A stretch of DNA of 64,000 nucleotides from Microbacteriaceae bacterium VKM Ac-2854 (GTDB lineage: Bacteria; Actinomycetota; Actinomycetes; Actinomycetales; Microbacteriaceae), in the NCBI GenBank assembly GCA_013205085.1, contig JABMLH010000002.1, forward strand, positions 685,425 through 749,424, given 5' to 3'. The notes beneath the pieces are model-generated. The model was not told where the DNA came from and did not search any database. It saw only the letters and a list, made by a program, of their open reading frames with translations. Below are positions 24,639-33,255 of this stretch, piece by piece. The stretch's first letter is position 1, and each line of letters opens with the position of its first letter. A program made the position numbers and the translations under genes.

Positions 24639-26195
24639 CTAGGCGAGGGCGAGGGCCGTCCAGGAGACGGGCGGCAGCGTCACGGTGACGGTGCCGTCGG
24701 CGATACCGGCGTCGGCGGGGCGCAGGCCCACGCGGTTCTGCTCCGCGAGGGTGTTCTGCGCGTACGGGTCCTCGTCGTGCACCGCGACGGCCTCGACGAC
24801 CGTGGTCACGCCGAGCGAGGCGACGTCGACCGACACCGTCAGCGACTCCGTCTGCGAGCGGTTCACCAGGAACACGGATGCGGTGCCCGCCGCCTCGTCG
24901 AAGGTCGCAACGGAGTCGACCAGCGGCGCCGATCCGTGGCGAGCGGTGTCGTACGACTCGACCTCGATCCGCGGCTTGAGCACCACACCGGTCGCCAGGC
25001 GCGCCGTGACGGAGAACGGGAAGAACGTGGTCTGCCGCCAGGCCGCTCCGCCGGGCTCGGTCATGATCGGCGCGATCACGTTCACCAGCTGCGCCAGCGA
25101 CGCCGAGGTGACCCGGTCGGAGTTCTTCAGCAGCGTGATCATCAGGTTGCCCAGCACCACCGCGTCCGCGACGGTGTAGACGTCCTCCAGCAGACGCGGC
25201 GCGTACGGCCAGTCGCGCGTGCCGTCGGTATCGGAAGCGGCGAGGGCGCCCTCCTCCTCCTGGTGCTCCTTGAGGTACCAGATGTTCCACTCGTCGAAGG
25301 ACAGCATGATGTCCTTCTTCTTGCGCAGCTTGTGCTTCACGTGGTCCGCCGTCGCGACGACCGTGGCGATGAAGTACTCCATGTCGAGCGAGGACGCGAG
25401 GAAGGAGCCGAGGTCCTTGTCGTACTCCTGGTAGTAGGCGTGGCACGAGACGTACTCGACGTCGTCGTAGGTGTGCTCCAGCACCACGCGCTCCCACTCG
25501 CCGAACGTCGGCATCGAGGATCCGCTGGAGCCGCAGACCACGAGTTCGAGTCCCGGGTCCGCGATCTTCAGCGCCTTGGCGGTGCGCGAGGCGAGCTTGC
25601 CGTAGTCCTCCGCGTTCATGTGGCCGACCTGCCAGGGGCCGTCCATCTCGTTGCCGAGGCACCACATCCGGATGCCGTAGGGCTCGACGCCGCCGTTCGC
25701 GATCCGCTGATCGGCCAGCGCCGTGCCGGCCGCACCGTTGGCGTACTCCAGCACGTCCAGCGCCTCCAGCACCCCGCGGGTGCCGAGGTTCACGGCGTAC
25801 ATGATCTCGCTACCGGTGAGCTTGGCCCAGCGGGCGAACTCGTCGATGCCGACCTCGTTGGTCTCCAGCGAGTGCCACGCGAGGTCGCGGCGCTTGGGCC
25901 GCTCCGAGCGCGGGCCGATGCCGTCCTCCCAGCGGTAGCCCGAGACGAAGTTGCCGCCCGGGTAGCGGATCGCGGTCGAGCCCAGCTCCTTGACCAGCTC
26001 GACCACGTCGAGGCGGAAGCCGTCCTCGTTGGCGGTGGGGTGTCCGGGTTCGTAGATCCCGTCGTAGACGCAGCGGCCCAGGTGCTCGACGAAGGAGCCG
26101 AACAGGCGCGGATTGACGGGGGCGACGACCGAGGAACGGTCGACGGCGACGGAGGCGTCGGTCACAGGAATTGCCCTTTCAGTGATGGACGTCAT
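24639..26195 (-). CDS. Alpha-L-arabinofuranosidase, GH51
   Basis: 518 residues, full-length GH51. IRYPGGNFVSGYRWEDGIG is the family signature. The acid/base Glu is in RMWCLGNEMDGPW (about residue 184) and the nucleophile Glu in IMLSFDEWNIW. No signal peptide, so it acts inside the cell on imported arabino-oligosaccharides, releasing L-arabinose. It is the last gene of an operon: binding protein, two permeases, then this enzyme, its ATG overlapping the second permease's stop by 4 bp. A LacI regulator gene lies upstream, with operators before the binding protein gene. Confidence 0.95.
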   Translation of the reverse strand: MTSITERAIPVTDASVAVDRSSVVAPVNPRLFGSFVEHLGRCVYDGIYEPGHPTANEDGFRLDVVELVKELGSTAIRYPGGNFVSGYRWEDGIGPRSERPKRRDLAWHSLETNEVGIDEFARWAKLTGSEIMYAVNLGTRGVLEALDVLEYANGAAGTALADQRIANGGVEPYGIRMWCLGNEMDGPWQVGHMNAEDYGKLASRTAKALKIADPGLELVVCGSSGSSMPTFGEWERVVLEHTYDDVEYVSCHAYYQEYDKDLGSFLASSLDMEYFIATVVATADHVKHKLRKKKDIMLSFDEWNIWYLKEHQEEEGALAASDTDGTRDWPYAPRLLEDVYTVADAVVLGNLMITLLKNSDRVTSASLAQLVNVIAPIMTEPGGAAWRQTTFFPFSVTARLATGVVLKPRIEVESYDTARHGSAPLVDSVATFDEAAGTASVFLVNRSQTESLTVSVDVASLGVTTVVEAVAVHDEDPYAQNTLAEQNRVGLRPADAGIADGTVTVTLPPVSWTALALA

Positions 26196-27118
26196 TTGAC
26201 GGATCCGATGGAGAGACCGCCCTGCCAGTACTTCTGCAGGGAGAGGAAGGAGATGATCAGCGGGATGACCGAGATCAGCGCGCCGACGATGACGAGGTTC
26301 CACAGCGACTGGCCGCCGGTGTTCACGCTGGCCTGGGTCTGCCAGGAGCCCAGGCCCACGGTCACGGGGAAGAGCTGCGAGTTCGACAGCATCACCAGCG
26401 GCAGGAAGTAGTTGTTCCAGGTACCGACGACGGACAGCAGCAGCACGGTCACCAGCGCCGGGCGCAGCAGCGGCAGAGCGACGCGGAAGAAGACCGTGAT
26501 CTCGCCCGCCCCGTCCATCCGCGCGGCGTCCAGCATCTCCTCCGGAACCGCATCCTGGGTGTAGACGCGCATCAGGTAGACCGCGAACGGGTTCAGCATC
26601 GAGGGCAGGATGACCGCCCACATGGTGTTGGTCAGGTGCGCCGCGCTGAACATCACGAACAACGGGATCACCAGCGCCGTGGCCGGCACCATCACGGAGC
26701 CGAGCACCAGCGCGAAGACGCCGTTGCGTCCCTTGAAGTTGTAGATCGCGAAGCCGTAGCCGGCGAGCACGGAGAGGATCGTCGCGCCGATGCCGCCCGC
26801 GAAGGCGTAGAGGAACGAGTTGCCGAGCCACTTCCAGTAGAGGCCGTTCGAGTAGGTGAACAGCGAGGCGATGTTGTCGAAGAAGTGGAAGTCGCTGCCG
26901 AACCAGAGCGGGCTGGTCTCGCCGGAGAACAGGCCGACCTGGTCCTTCGTCGAGGCCACCAGCAGCCACCAGAACGGCAGCGCGAAGTAGACGACGAAGG
27001 CGAGCAGGATCACGTGCGGGATCAGCTGGCGGCCGCCGCGGAGCGAGCGCGCGGCGCCCGAGCGGGACTTCATGGCGAGCGGCTTCGGAGCCGTCTGCCG
27101 GGAACTCAGGGCGGTCAT
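26192..27118 (-). CDS. Carbohydrate ABC transporter permease (MalG type), arabino-oligosaccharide operon
   Basis: 308 residues, about six transmembrane helices (first: LIPHVILLAFVVYFALPFWW). The cytoplasmic EAA loop EEMLDAARMDGAGEITVFFR contacts the ATPase. The C-terminus is the usual SLQKYWQGGLSIGSVK. It pairs with the upstream MalF-type permease, overlapping its stop by 4 bp, and overlaps the GH51 gene at its own stop. No ATPase gene is in the operon; a shared MsiK-like ATPase is inferred. Confidence 0.93.
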   Translation of the reverse strand: MTALSSRQTAPKPLAMKSRSGAARSLRGGRQLIPHVILLAFVVYFALPFWWLLVASTKDQVGLFSGETSPLWFGSDFHFFDNIASLFTYSNGLYWKWLGNSFLYAFAGGIGATILSVLAGYGFAIYNFKGRNGVFALVLGSVMVPATALVIPLFVMFSAAHLTNTMWAVILPSMLNPFAVYLMRVYTQDAVPEEMLDAARMDGAGEITVFFRVALPLLRPALVTVLLLSVVGTWNNYFLPLVMLSNSQLFPVTVGLGSWQTQASVNTGGQSLWNLVIVGALISVIPLIISFLSLQKYWQGGLSIGSVK

Positions 27119-28080
27119 CCGTTCAATCCGTTCCGCTTGCGAGTGAGGTACAGGAACAGGTACGAGCCGATGAACACCACGAGCCCGAGGGCGAAGGAGA
27201 TCGCGGACGCGTAGTTGAACTGCGAGTACGAGAAGGCGAGCGTGTACGCGTAGATGTTCGGCGTGTACGACGCGTCGATGGATCCGGAGGCGAGCGAGCG
27301 CATGATCTGCGGTTCGGTGAAGAACTGCAGCGTCCCGATCAGGGCGAACACCAGGATCAGCACCAGCGACGAGGAGATCATCGGGATCTTGATCCGGATC
27401 GCGGTCTGGATGGCGTTCGCGCCGTCGAGCCGGGCCGCCTCGTAGACCGCGGGGTCGATGCCCTGAAGGGCGGCGTAGATGATGATCATGTAGTAGCCGG
27501 CCCACTGCCAGGTCACCACGTTGATCAGCGAACCGAAGATCTCGTTCTTACCGAGCAGGTTCGGCGCCTCGAGGCCGAACCAGCCGAAGATCTCGGAGGC
27601 GGGGCCGAAGGAGGGGCTGTAGAGGAAGCCCCACATCAGCGCGCCGATCACGGCCGGAACCGCGTAGGGCACGAAGATCATCAGCCGCGAGAAGCGGGAG
27701 AAGCGCGAGGTCAGTGCGTCGAGGATCAGCGCCGCGATCAGCGAGACCAGCATCTGGATCGGGATCAGCAGGATGGAGAAGCGCACCACCAGCCAGACGC
27801 CCTCGAGGAAGAGCGGGTCCGAGAAGGCTTTGGCGTAGTTGTCGAACCAGACCCACTGGGTGCCGGTGGCGACGGTCTTGTTCTGCAGGCTCAGGATGAA
27901 CGAGTACACCAGCGGAGCGAGCAGGAAGACGACGAGGAAGACGCCGAACGGGGCGACGAAGAGCCAGCCCCAGCGTGCGCGGCGGGCGGCGACCACGCCG
28001 ATGCGCGTCTTCACAGGCTTGGGCGGTGGGCTGACGAGCCGCGGCGCTGCGCCGGGCGTCGTCAGGGTGATGTCGGACAC
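27115..28080 (-). CDS. Carbohydrate ABC transporter permease (MalF type), arabino-oligosaccharide operon
   Basis: 321 residues with a cytoplasmic N-terminus and six membrane helices. The first is WLFVAPFGVFLVVFLLAPLV, followed by the FxLSxxN-type segment. The EAA loop PAVYEAARLDGANAIQTAIR is intact. It forms the membrane channel with the next permease. It begins 117 bp after the binding protein stop; a palindromic repeat fills that gap. ATG 28080 is used. Confidence 0.93.
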   Translation of the reverse strand: MSDITLTTPGAAPRLVSPPPKPVKTRIGVVAARRARWGWLFVAPFGVFLVVFLLAPLVYSFILSLQNKTVATGTQWVWFDNYAKAFSDPLFLEGVWLVVRFSILLIPIQMLVSLIAALILDALTSRFSRFSRLMIFVPYAVPAVIGALMWGFLYSPSFGPASEIFGWFGLEAPNLLGKNEIFGSLINVVTWQWAGYYMIIIYAALQGIDPAVYEAARLDGANAIQTAIRIKIPMISSSLVLILVFALIGTLQFFTEPQIMRSLASGSIDASYTPNIYAYTLAFSYSQFNYASAISFALGLVVFIGSYLFLYLTRKRNGLNG

Positions 28081-28114
28081 GAGTGCTCCTTTGCGAGGGT
28101 GTCGGAGGGGTGGA

Positions 28115-28184
28115 GGGGGTTGTCACTCCGTCCCACCGCGAGCTCTGCGAGTTCTGCGAGCGGCGGGACGGAGTGACACCCCCC
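28115..28184. repeat. Palindromic repeat, family D (copy 1), between binding protein and permease genes
   Basis: GGTTGTCACTCCGTCCCACC on the left pairs, with a few mismatches, with GGCGGGACGGAGTGACACC on the right. It lies wholly between the binding protein stop (28198) and the first permease start (28080). Such a hairpin can protect upstream mRNA or reduce read-through. Confidence 0.8.
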
Positions 28185-28197
28185 TTCCTGAGTCGAC

Positions 28198-29514
28198 TTA
28201 CTTGACCGTGTAGCCCTGGCTGGTCGCGTAGTCGGACACCGACTTCTGGTAGGTCGCCAGCGCATCCGGCACCGTCGTCTCACCCGAGTTCACCGCGTTG
28301 ATCGCCTCGGTGAGCTTGTCGTAGGCGAAGTTCTGGAACGGGCTGACCTGGAAGCCCTTGTACTCCGTGGCCGCGGTGAGGAAGACGTCGTTGTTGATCA
28401 TCTGCCCGCCGAAGAACGGGTACTCGAGGTTCTTGAAGTAGTCGGACTCGAGGATGGGCTTCCACAGCGGGAACAGGGCGCCCTTCTCGATGCCGATCTT
28501 CCACGCCTCCTCGGTGCCGAAGATCTCCTTGGCGACCGTCGCGGCAGCCTCCTTGTCCTTCGCCTGGCTGGTCACCGAGAACGCGGATCCACCGATGTTG
28601 ATCTGCGTCGGCTCGGCGCCGGCCCACTGCGGAACCGGAGCGGCGCGCCAGACGGCGTCGGAATCGGCACCCTCGAAGCCCTGCAAGTAACCGGGCAGCC
28701 AGGCCGCGGCGACGACCGAGGCGTAGGTGCCGTCGACCAGGTGCGTGTTGTAGTCGGTGGTGGACGAGTCCTCGGTGCCGACCAGGCCCTTCTTCACCAG
28801 GTCATCCCAGTAGGAGAGCACCTTGTTGGAGGCGTCGTCGTCGAGGTCCACCGTGACGTCGGTGCCGTCGACGGTGTAGGGCACCGAGCCGGCCTGGGCG
28901 AACAGGGCCTGCTGGAAGGCGCGGCCGTTGCCCGGGAAGTCGGTGAGCAGGGTGGTCGAGCCGGCGTCCTTGAGCGCCTGCGCGGCGGCCGCGTACTCCT
29001 CCCACGTGGTGGGCACGGGGATGTTGTACTTGTCGAGGATGTCCTGGCGGTAGAGCATGCCCACGGGGCCGCCGTCGACCGGGATCGCGTAGGTGCCGTC
29101 GCCGCTGGAGACGTCGGACCAGGCGCCCTCGGAGTAGTTGCTCTCGACGTCGCCGGCGCCGAACTCGGTGAGGTCGACCAGCGCATCCTGCGGGATGTAG
29201 GACTGCACCACCTCGGACTCGAGCATGATCACGTCGGGAGCGCCCGAGCCGGCCTGCACGGCGGTCGAGAACTTGGTGTACTCGTCGTTGCCGGCGCCGG
29301 CGTTGGTCCAGCAGATCTGGACGTCGTCGTGGCTGTTGTTGAAGAGGTCGACGACACCCTCGAACTCCGGGTACCAGGCCCACATGGTGACCTGGGTGGC
29401 GTCGGGGTTCACGATCTTGTTCTCGCAGGTGGCTGCGCCGCTGTCGCCCGAGCATCCCGTGAGGGAGAGGGCGACGACGGCTGCTACTCCTGCAGCGGCG
29501 ATGAGCCGTTTCAT
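28198..29514 (-). CDS. Sugar ABC transporter substrate-binding lipoprotein (arabino-oligosaccharide operon)
   Basis: 438 residues. A lipoprotein signal peptide MKRLIAAAGVAAVVALSLTGC has its lipobox ending at Cys21, followed by an SGDSG linker. The body is a family-1-type extracellular solute-binding protein (TMWAWYPEFEGVVDLFN, PDVIMLESEVVQSYIP). It is anchored outside the membrane and delivers oligosaccharides to the two permeases. The GH51 in the operon suggests arabinan or arabinoxylan fragments. First gene of the operon; LacI operators lie about 100 bp upstream. Confidence 0.93.
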   Translation of the reverse strand: MKRLIAAAGVAAVVALSLTGCSGDSGAATCENKIVNPDATQVTMWAWYPEFEGVVDLFNNSHDDVQICWTNAGAGNDEYTKFSTAVQAGSGAPDVIMLESEVVQSYIPQDALVDLTEFGAGDVESNYSEGAWSDVSSGDGTYAIPVDGGPVGMLYRQDILDKYNIPVPTTWEEYAAAAQALKDAGSTTLLTDFPGNGRAFQQALFAQAGSVPYTVDGTDVTVDLDDDASNKVLSYWDDLVKKGLVGTEDSSTTDYNTHLVDGTYASVVAAAWLPGYLQGFEGADSDAVWRAAPVPQWAGAEPTQINIGGSAFSVTSQAKDKEAAATVAKEIFGTEEAWKIGIEKGALFPLWKPILESDYFKNLEYPFFGGQMINNDVFLTAATEYKGFQVSPFQNFAYDKLTEAINAVNSGETTVPDALATYQKSVSDYATSQGYTVK

Positions 29515-29610
29515 GTTGGTTCCGTTTCCGGTGCGAAGACACCCTTGTCGACGTGCTCCGCGGCGGATCCTGCTGTGGGCGCCGGGGAGCGGGGGAAGTT
29601 CTGGTTGCTT

Positions 29611-29637
29611 TTACAACGTTGTAAGTAAACGTTGTAG
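29611..29637. promoter_or_regulatory. LacI operators before the arabino-oligosaccharide operon
   Basis: TTACAACGTTGTAA (29611-29624) is a perfect 14-bp palindrome with central CG, the classical LacI-family form. A second partial copy TAAACGTTGTA follows at about 29626-29637. Both are upstream of the binding protein gene. Confidence 0.82.
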
Positions 29638-29758
29638 AAGTAATGATGCGGATGACCCGCCGCCGTGTCAAGAGCAAGTCCGGGTTGTCACGTTGCGGCC
29701 TGATAACGGCCGGAACCGGACGCGAAGCGACCACCCGGGCTGCCCCGGCGGACGGCGA

Positions 29759-30778
29759 CTAGGAGGTGGTGGACTCGCGGGCGATGACTTCGAAGGTCAC
29801 CGCGATCTCGCGGGGAGGCGCCGGATCCACGCCCGTTGTGCGTTCGGCGATCCGCTCCACCAGGGTGGCGACGGCGGTGCGGGCGATCTCGAGACGGCCG
29901 GGCTCCACAGTCGAGAGGGACGGCAAGGAGTACTGCGTCTCGTCGATGTTGTCGAAGCCGATCACGGCGACGTCCTCCGGAACCCGTAGCCCCGCCTGCT
30001 GCAGCACGCGGAACCCGCCGAGCGCGAGTTCGTCGTTCAGGCCGAACACCGCGTCGAACGACACCCCGGCGTCCAGCAGTTCGCGCATGGCGGCGGCACC
30101 GTTCTCCCGATGCCACGGTCCCGAGTAGCCGACCAAAGCGTCGTCGTACGGGATGCCCGCCGCCTCCAGCGCCTCGCGATAGCCACGCAGCCGCAGCCCC
30201 GCGGATCCGATCTCCTCGCCCGGGTGCGCCCCCAGCACGGCGATCCGCCGGCGTCCGCTGCGGAGCAGGAATTCGGTCGCCGCCCGCGCGGCCTCGACGT
30301 TCTGCATCGTGACGTGATCGGCCGGGCCGTCGAAGATTCGCTCACCGAGCGTGACCAGCGGAAAGCCGACGTCCAGCGCCGCGGCATCCTCCTGCCCCAT
30401 CCCGAGCGGGCTGAAGATGAGCCCGTCGGTGAGGGCCCGGGTGCGACTGGAGAGCGTCTGGATCTCGCGCTCGCGCTCGCCGCGGGTCTGCTCGATCAGC
30501 ACCGTGAGGCCCTGCTCCTCCGCGGCCTGCATCACCAGGTCGGCGAGTTCGGCGAAGTAGGCGAGGCTCAGCTCGGGCAGCGCGAGGCCGATCACGCCGG
30601 TGCGGCCGCTGCGCAGGCTCCGGGCGGTGAGGTTCGGGCTGTAGCCGAGTTCCGCGATCGCGGCCTCGACCTTCTCCCGAGTGGTCGGCCGGATGTGCGG
30701 ATAGTCGTTGATGACGTTCGAGACCGTCTTGATCGATACCCCGGAGAGCCGGGCGACATCGTGCAGCGTCGCGGCCAT
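29759..30778 (-). CDS. LacI family regulator of the arabino-oligosaccharide operon
   Basis: 339 residues. N-terminal HTH ATLHDVARLSGVSIKTVSNVINDYPHIRP with the hinge helix NLTARSLRSGRTG, then a periplasmic-binding-protein-like effector domain. The gene lies upstream of the ABC/GH51 operon on the same strand. The same operator core, TTACAACGTTG, occurs both in its own promoter (30836) and before the binding protein gene (29611). It therefore probably represses both and is released by an arabinose-type sugar (inference). Confidence 0.92.
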   Translation of the reverse strand: MAATLHDVARLSGVSIKTVSNVINDYPHIRPTTREKVEAAIAELGYSPNLTARSLRSGRTGVIGLALPELSLAYFAELADLVMQAAEEQGLTVLIEQTRGEREREIQTLSSRTRALTDGLIFSPLGMGQEDAAALDVGFPLVTLGERIFDGPADHVTMQNVEAARAATEFLLRSGRRRIAVLGAHPGEEIGSAGLRLRGYREALEAAGIPYDDALVGYSGPWHRENGAAAMRELLDAGVSFDAVFGLNDELALGGFRVLQQAGLRVPEDVAVIGFDNIDETQYSLPSLSTVEPGRLEIARTAVATLVERIAERTTGVDPAPPREIAVTFEVIARESTTS

Positions 30779-30835
30779 GCCCCTCCTCCGCCGATCCGTG
30801 GCCCCACGCTAGCGATCGGGAGCCGTGTTCGCACT

Positions 30836-30849
30836 TTACAACGTTGCAG
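30836..30849. promoter_or_regulatory. Autoregulatory LacI operator
   Basis: TTACAACGTTGCAG, 58 bp before the LacI start, matching the operator at 29611 in 12 of 14 positions. Confidence 0.75.
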
Positions 30850-30875
30850 AGATCGACGGCGACCGAGGAGGCGAA

Positions 30876-30943
30876 CACAACCTCGGCTGAGAGTCGTCGT
30901 CAACGCCCATCGCGGCTGACGGACACTCTCAGCCGAGGTTGTG
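30876..30943. repeat. Palindrome with perfect 19-bp arms
   Basis: CACAACCTCGGCTGAGAGT (30876-30894) and its exact complement (30925-30943). The right arm covers the stop codon and last codons of the PAP2-type gene (minus strand). It lies between that gene and the LacI gene. Confidence 0.82.
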
Positions 30944-31645
30944 CTCGCGTCGCACCCACACCGGCGGACGCGCGAGCCGCGCCTCCGCCCGCAGCTTGAC
31001 CGCGAACGGCGCCCACACGATCACGGCCACGCCGACGCCGAGGATCGCCCCGCCGACGGTGTCGCTGATCCAGTGCGCACCGAGGTAGGTGCGGCTCAGC
31101 GCCATCGCGACCGTGTACAGGAGGCCGGCGATCCAGACCCACAGCAGCGGGAAGATGAACGCGAACGCCATCATCGTCGTCGCCGCGTTCGCCGTGTGCC
31201 CGGACGGGAACGAGCCGAAGTCGCTGTGCACCAGCATGTCCTCGGGCCGAGCCCGACCGACGAGTTCCTTGATCAGCTGGGTCAGCCCGACGCTCACCAG
31301 CGCGGCGACGGCGTAGTACAGCGCCGCCCATCGGCGCCGGAACAGCAGCAGCACCACGATGATCGCGACCGGGATGATGTAGCTGCCGAGGATCCCGCCT
31401 CCGAGCGAGTTCATCACCAGCGCCGGCAGCTCCCAGCCGGGCGAGCGGTGCTCGACGATCTCATCCATCCACTCCACGTCGAACGAGAACGCCGCGCCGG
31501 GCCTGGTCGCGATGATCGCGGCCAGCGAGCCGACCAGCACGATCGCCACGACCCCCGAGACGAGCGGCCACCGTCGCGAGACCTTCGGGGCGACGGCAGC
31601 CGCGAGTTTCTCGGCGGGATCGGTGGGCGCAGTCGGGTCGGTCAT
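30929..31645 (-). CDS. PAP2-family membrane phosphatase
   Basis: 238 residues, about six membrane helices. The three PAP2 motifs are present: KELVGRARPE, FPSGHTANA and SRTYLGAHWISD. The family removes phosphate from lipid or isoprenoid phosphates at the membrane, for example undecaprenyl diphosphate or phosphatidic acid; the substrate is not determined. Met at 31645 is used rather than the Met nine codons upstream because it gives a normal short cytoplasmic N-terminus. The final residues RREHNLG are encoded by a palindrome arm. Confidence 0.88.
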   Translation of the reverse strand: MTDPTAPTDPAEKLAAAVAPKVSRRWPLVSGVVAIVLVGSLAAIIATRPGAAFSFDVEWMDEIVEHRSPGWELPALVMNSLGGGILGSYIIPVAIIVVLLLFRRRWAALYYAVAALVSVGLTQLIKELVGRARPEDMLVHSDFGSFPSGHTANAATTMMAFAFIFPLLWVWIAGLLYTVAMALSRTYLGAHWISDTVGGAILGVGVAVIVWAPFAVKLRAEARLARPPVWVRREHNLG

Positions 31646-31691
31646 CCGCCCATCCTGCCGCCTCGACCGCATCGGCCGCCGGGGCTTGCGC

Positions 31692-32957
31692 TCAGTTCGA
31701 GAGCGCGGGCACCTTCTTCGGTCGCACCACGAACCAGAGCAGCACGATCGAGACGATCGACGTCGCCGCCATCATCCCGCCCATCGGCACCGCGGTGGAG
31801 ACACCGAGCAATCCGACGATCGGAGAGAGCAGGCCGGCGAGTCCGAAGTTCACCGCGCCCATCAGCGACGCCGCGGTGCCCGCCTCCTTGCCGTGGTTGA
31901 TCAGGCCGAGCACCTGGATGCACGGGAAGCTGAAACCGCACGCCGCGATGAAGAACCACAGCGGAACGAGGGTGCCCCAGAGCCCGAAGCCGAGCAGGTC
32001 GAACAGCGCGATCAGCAGCGCCATCGTCAGCATCACGACGGTGGTGATCGCGAGGATCCACTGCGGCCCGATGAACTTGGTCAGCCGCGACGACAACTGC
32101 ACGCCGACGACGATGCCGAGCGAGTTGATCGCGAAGAGCAGGCCGTACTGCTGGGCGTCGAAGCCGTACACATCCTGGAACAGGAACGAGGAGGTCGACA
32201 GGTAGGCGAAGAGTCCGGTGAAGGTCATGCCGCCGATCAGGGCGATGCCGACGAAGACGCGGTCGCTGAGCACGGCCTTGTAGCGGGCACCGAGCGTGTT
32301 GTGGCCGGAGTCGTTCGCGCGCGACGGCGGGCGGGTCTCCACGATCCAGAAGAACACCGCGGCGCCGATCAGCAGCCCGTAGCCGGCGAGGAAGATGAAG
32401 ATGCCGCGCCAGTCCATGAACAGCAGCAGCTGCGAGCCGATCACGGGGGCGAGCACCGGCGCGAGGCCGGAGACGAGCGCGAGCCGCGAGAGCATCTTCA
32501 CCAGCGGGCGACCGCCGAAGAGGTCGCGGACCATCGCCATCGCAACGACGCCCGACGCGGCCGCGCCGGCACCCATCAGCAGGCGGAAGACACCGAGCGA
32601 GATGATCTCGGGCGAGAACGCGGCGCCGATGCAGGCGATGAAGTGCAGCCCGGTGGCCAACAGGATCGGCAGTCGACGGCCGACCTTGTCGCTCCACGGG
32701 CCGACGATCAGCTGGCCGATCGCGAAGCCGACGGTGGTGCCGGTCAGCGTCAGCTGGATCGCCGCGGCGGAGACGTTGAGCTCGCTCTGCAGCACCGGGA
32801 ACGCCGGAAGATACAGGTCGATGGTGAACGGACCGAGCGCGGTCAGCGCGCCCAGGATGATCACGTAGACCAGGCGCTGGCGGCGCGTCAGCGCGTCGCC
32901 CGGGTGGTGGATCACGGGGATGCTTGCGGTTCCGGGAGCGGAAGCGACTGCGGTCAC
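31692..32957 (-). CDS. Bcr/CflA-family MFS drug exporter
   Basis: 421 residues, 12 predicted membrane helices. Motif A DKVGRRLPIL follows helix 2 and LGPFTIDLYLPAFPVL marks helix 1, both typical of the Bcr/CflA (DHA1) group that exports drugs such as bicyclomycin and chloramphenicol; the substrate here is unknown. The start is a GTG at 32955-32957 with GGAAAGG about 9 bases upstream. The longer frame to 33050 has no ribosome site. The upstream region carries several small palindromes that may be control elements. Confidence 0.88.
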   Translation of the reverse strand: MTAVASAPGTASIPVIHHPGDALTRRQRLVYVIILGALTALGPFTIDLYLPAFPVLQSELNVSAAAIQLTLTGTTVGFAIGQLIVGPWSDKVGRRLPILLATGLHFIACIGAAFSPEIISLGVFRLLMGAGAAASGVVAMAMVRDLFGGRPLVKMLSRLALVSGLAPVLAPVIGSQLLLFMDWRGIFIFLAGYGLLIGAAVFFWIVETRPPSRANDSGHNTLGARYKAVLSDRVFVGIALIGGMTFTGLFAYLSTSSFLFQDVYGFDAQQYGLLFAINSLGIVVGVQLSSRLTKFIGPQWILAITTVVMLTMALLIALFDLLGFGLWGTLVPLWFFIAACGFSFPCIQVLGLINHGKEAGTAASLMGAVNFGLAGLLSPIVGLLGVSTAVPMGGMMAATSIVSIVLLWFVVRPKKVPALSN

Positions 32958-33071
32958 AGAAGTGGCCTTTCCTCGCCGCGCGGAGGCGTCGGCGTGCAGG
33001 GGCGTACGTGGGTCGGGACGTGCGGGGCAGAGGGAGCGCGCGGGCCGCACCTCTGCGACGGTGGGCGCTCG

Positions 33072-33164
33072 GTGACTCCCCCGTCACGAATATCTACCAA
33101 CGGTAGCGCCCTGCCCGCGCCGTGTATTCCCTCCGGTCGAATCAATTCGACAATGCGTTCATTG
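33072..33164. promoter_or_regulatory. Cluster of short palindromes upstream of the MFS gene
   Basis: In this stretch GTGAC/GTCAC (about 33072-33087), CTACCAACGGTAG (33094-33106), TCGAATCAATTCGA (33137-33150) and CAATGCGTTCATTG (33151-33164) follow each other. They are candidate regulator sites or leader hairpins for the exporter gene. No known riboswitch is recognised. Confidence 0.4.
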
Positions 33165-33180
33165 CGCGCGCCAATGTTCC

Positions 33181-33255
33181 CTGCGAGGGACCCTCCCCGC
33201 GCGCGAGGGCGCCTCAGCCCGCGGCGCCCTCGCGTGCTGAAGGGGTCCCTCGCAG
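33181..33255. repeat. Palindromic repeat, family B (copy 3), overlapping a gene end
   Basis: CTGCGAGGGACCC (33181-33193) and its complement (33243-33255) with an inner GGCGCC-rich pair. The ROK gene stops inside it at 33214, so the gene's last dozen codons are repeat sequence. Confidence 0.82.
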
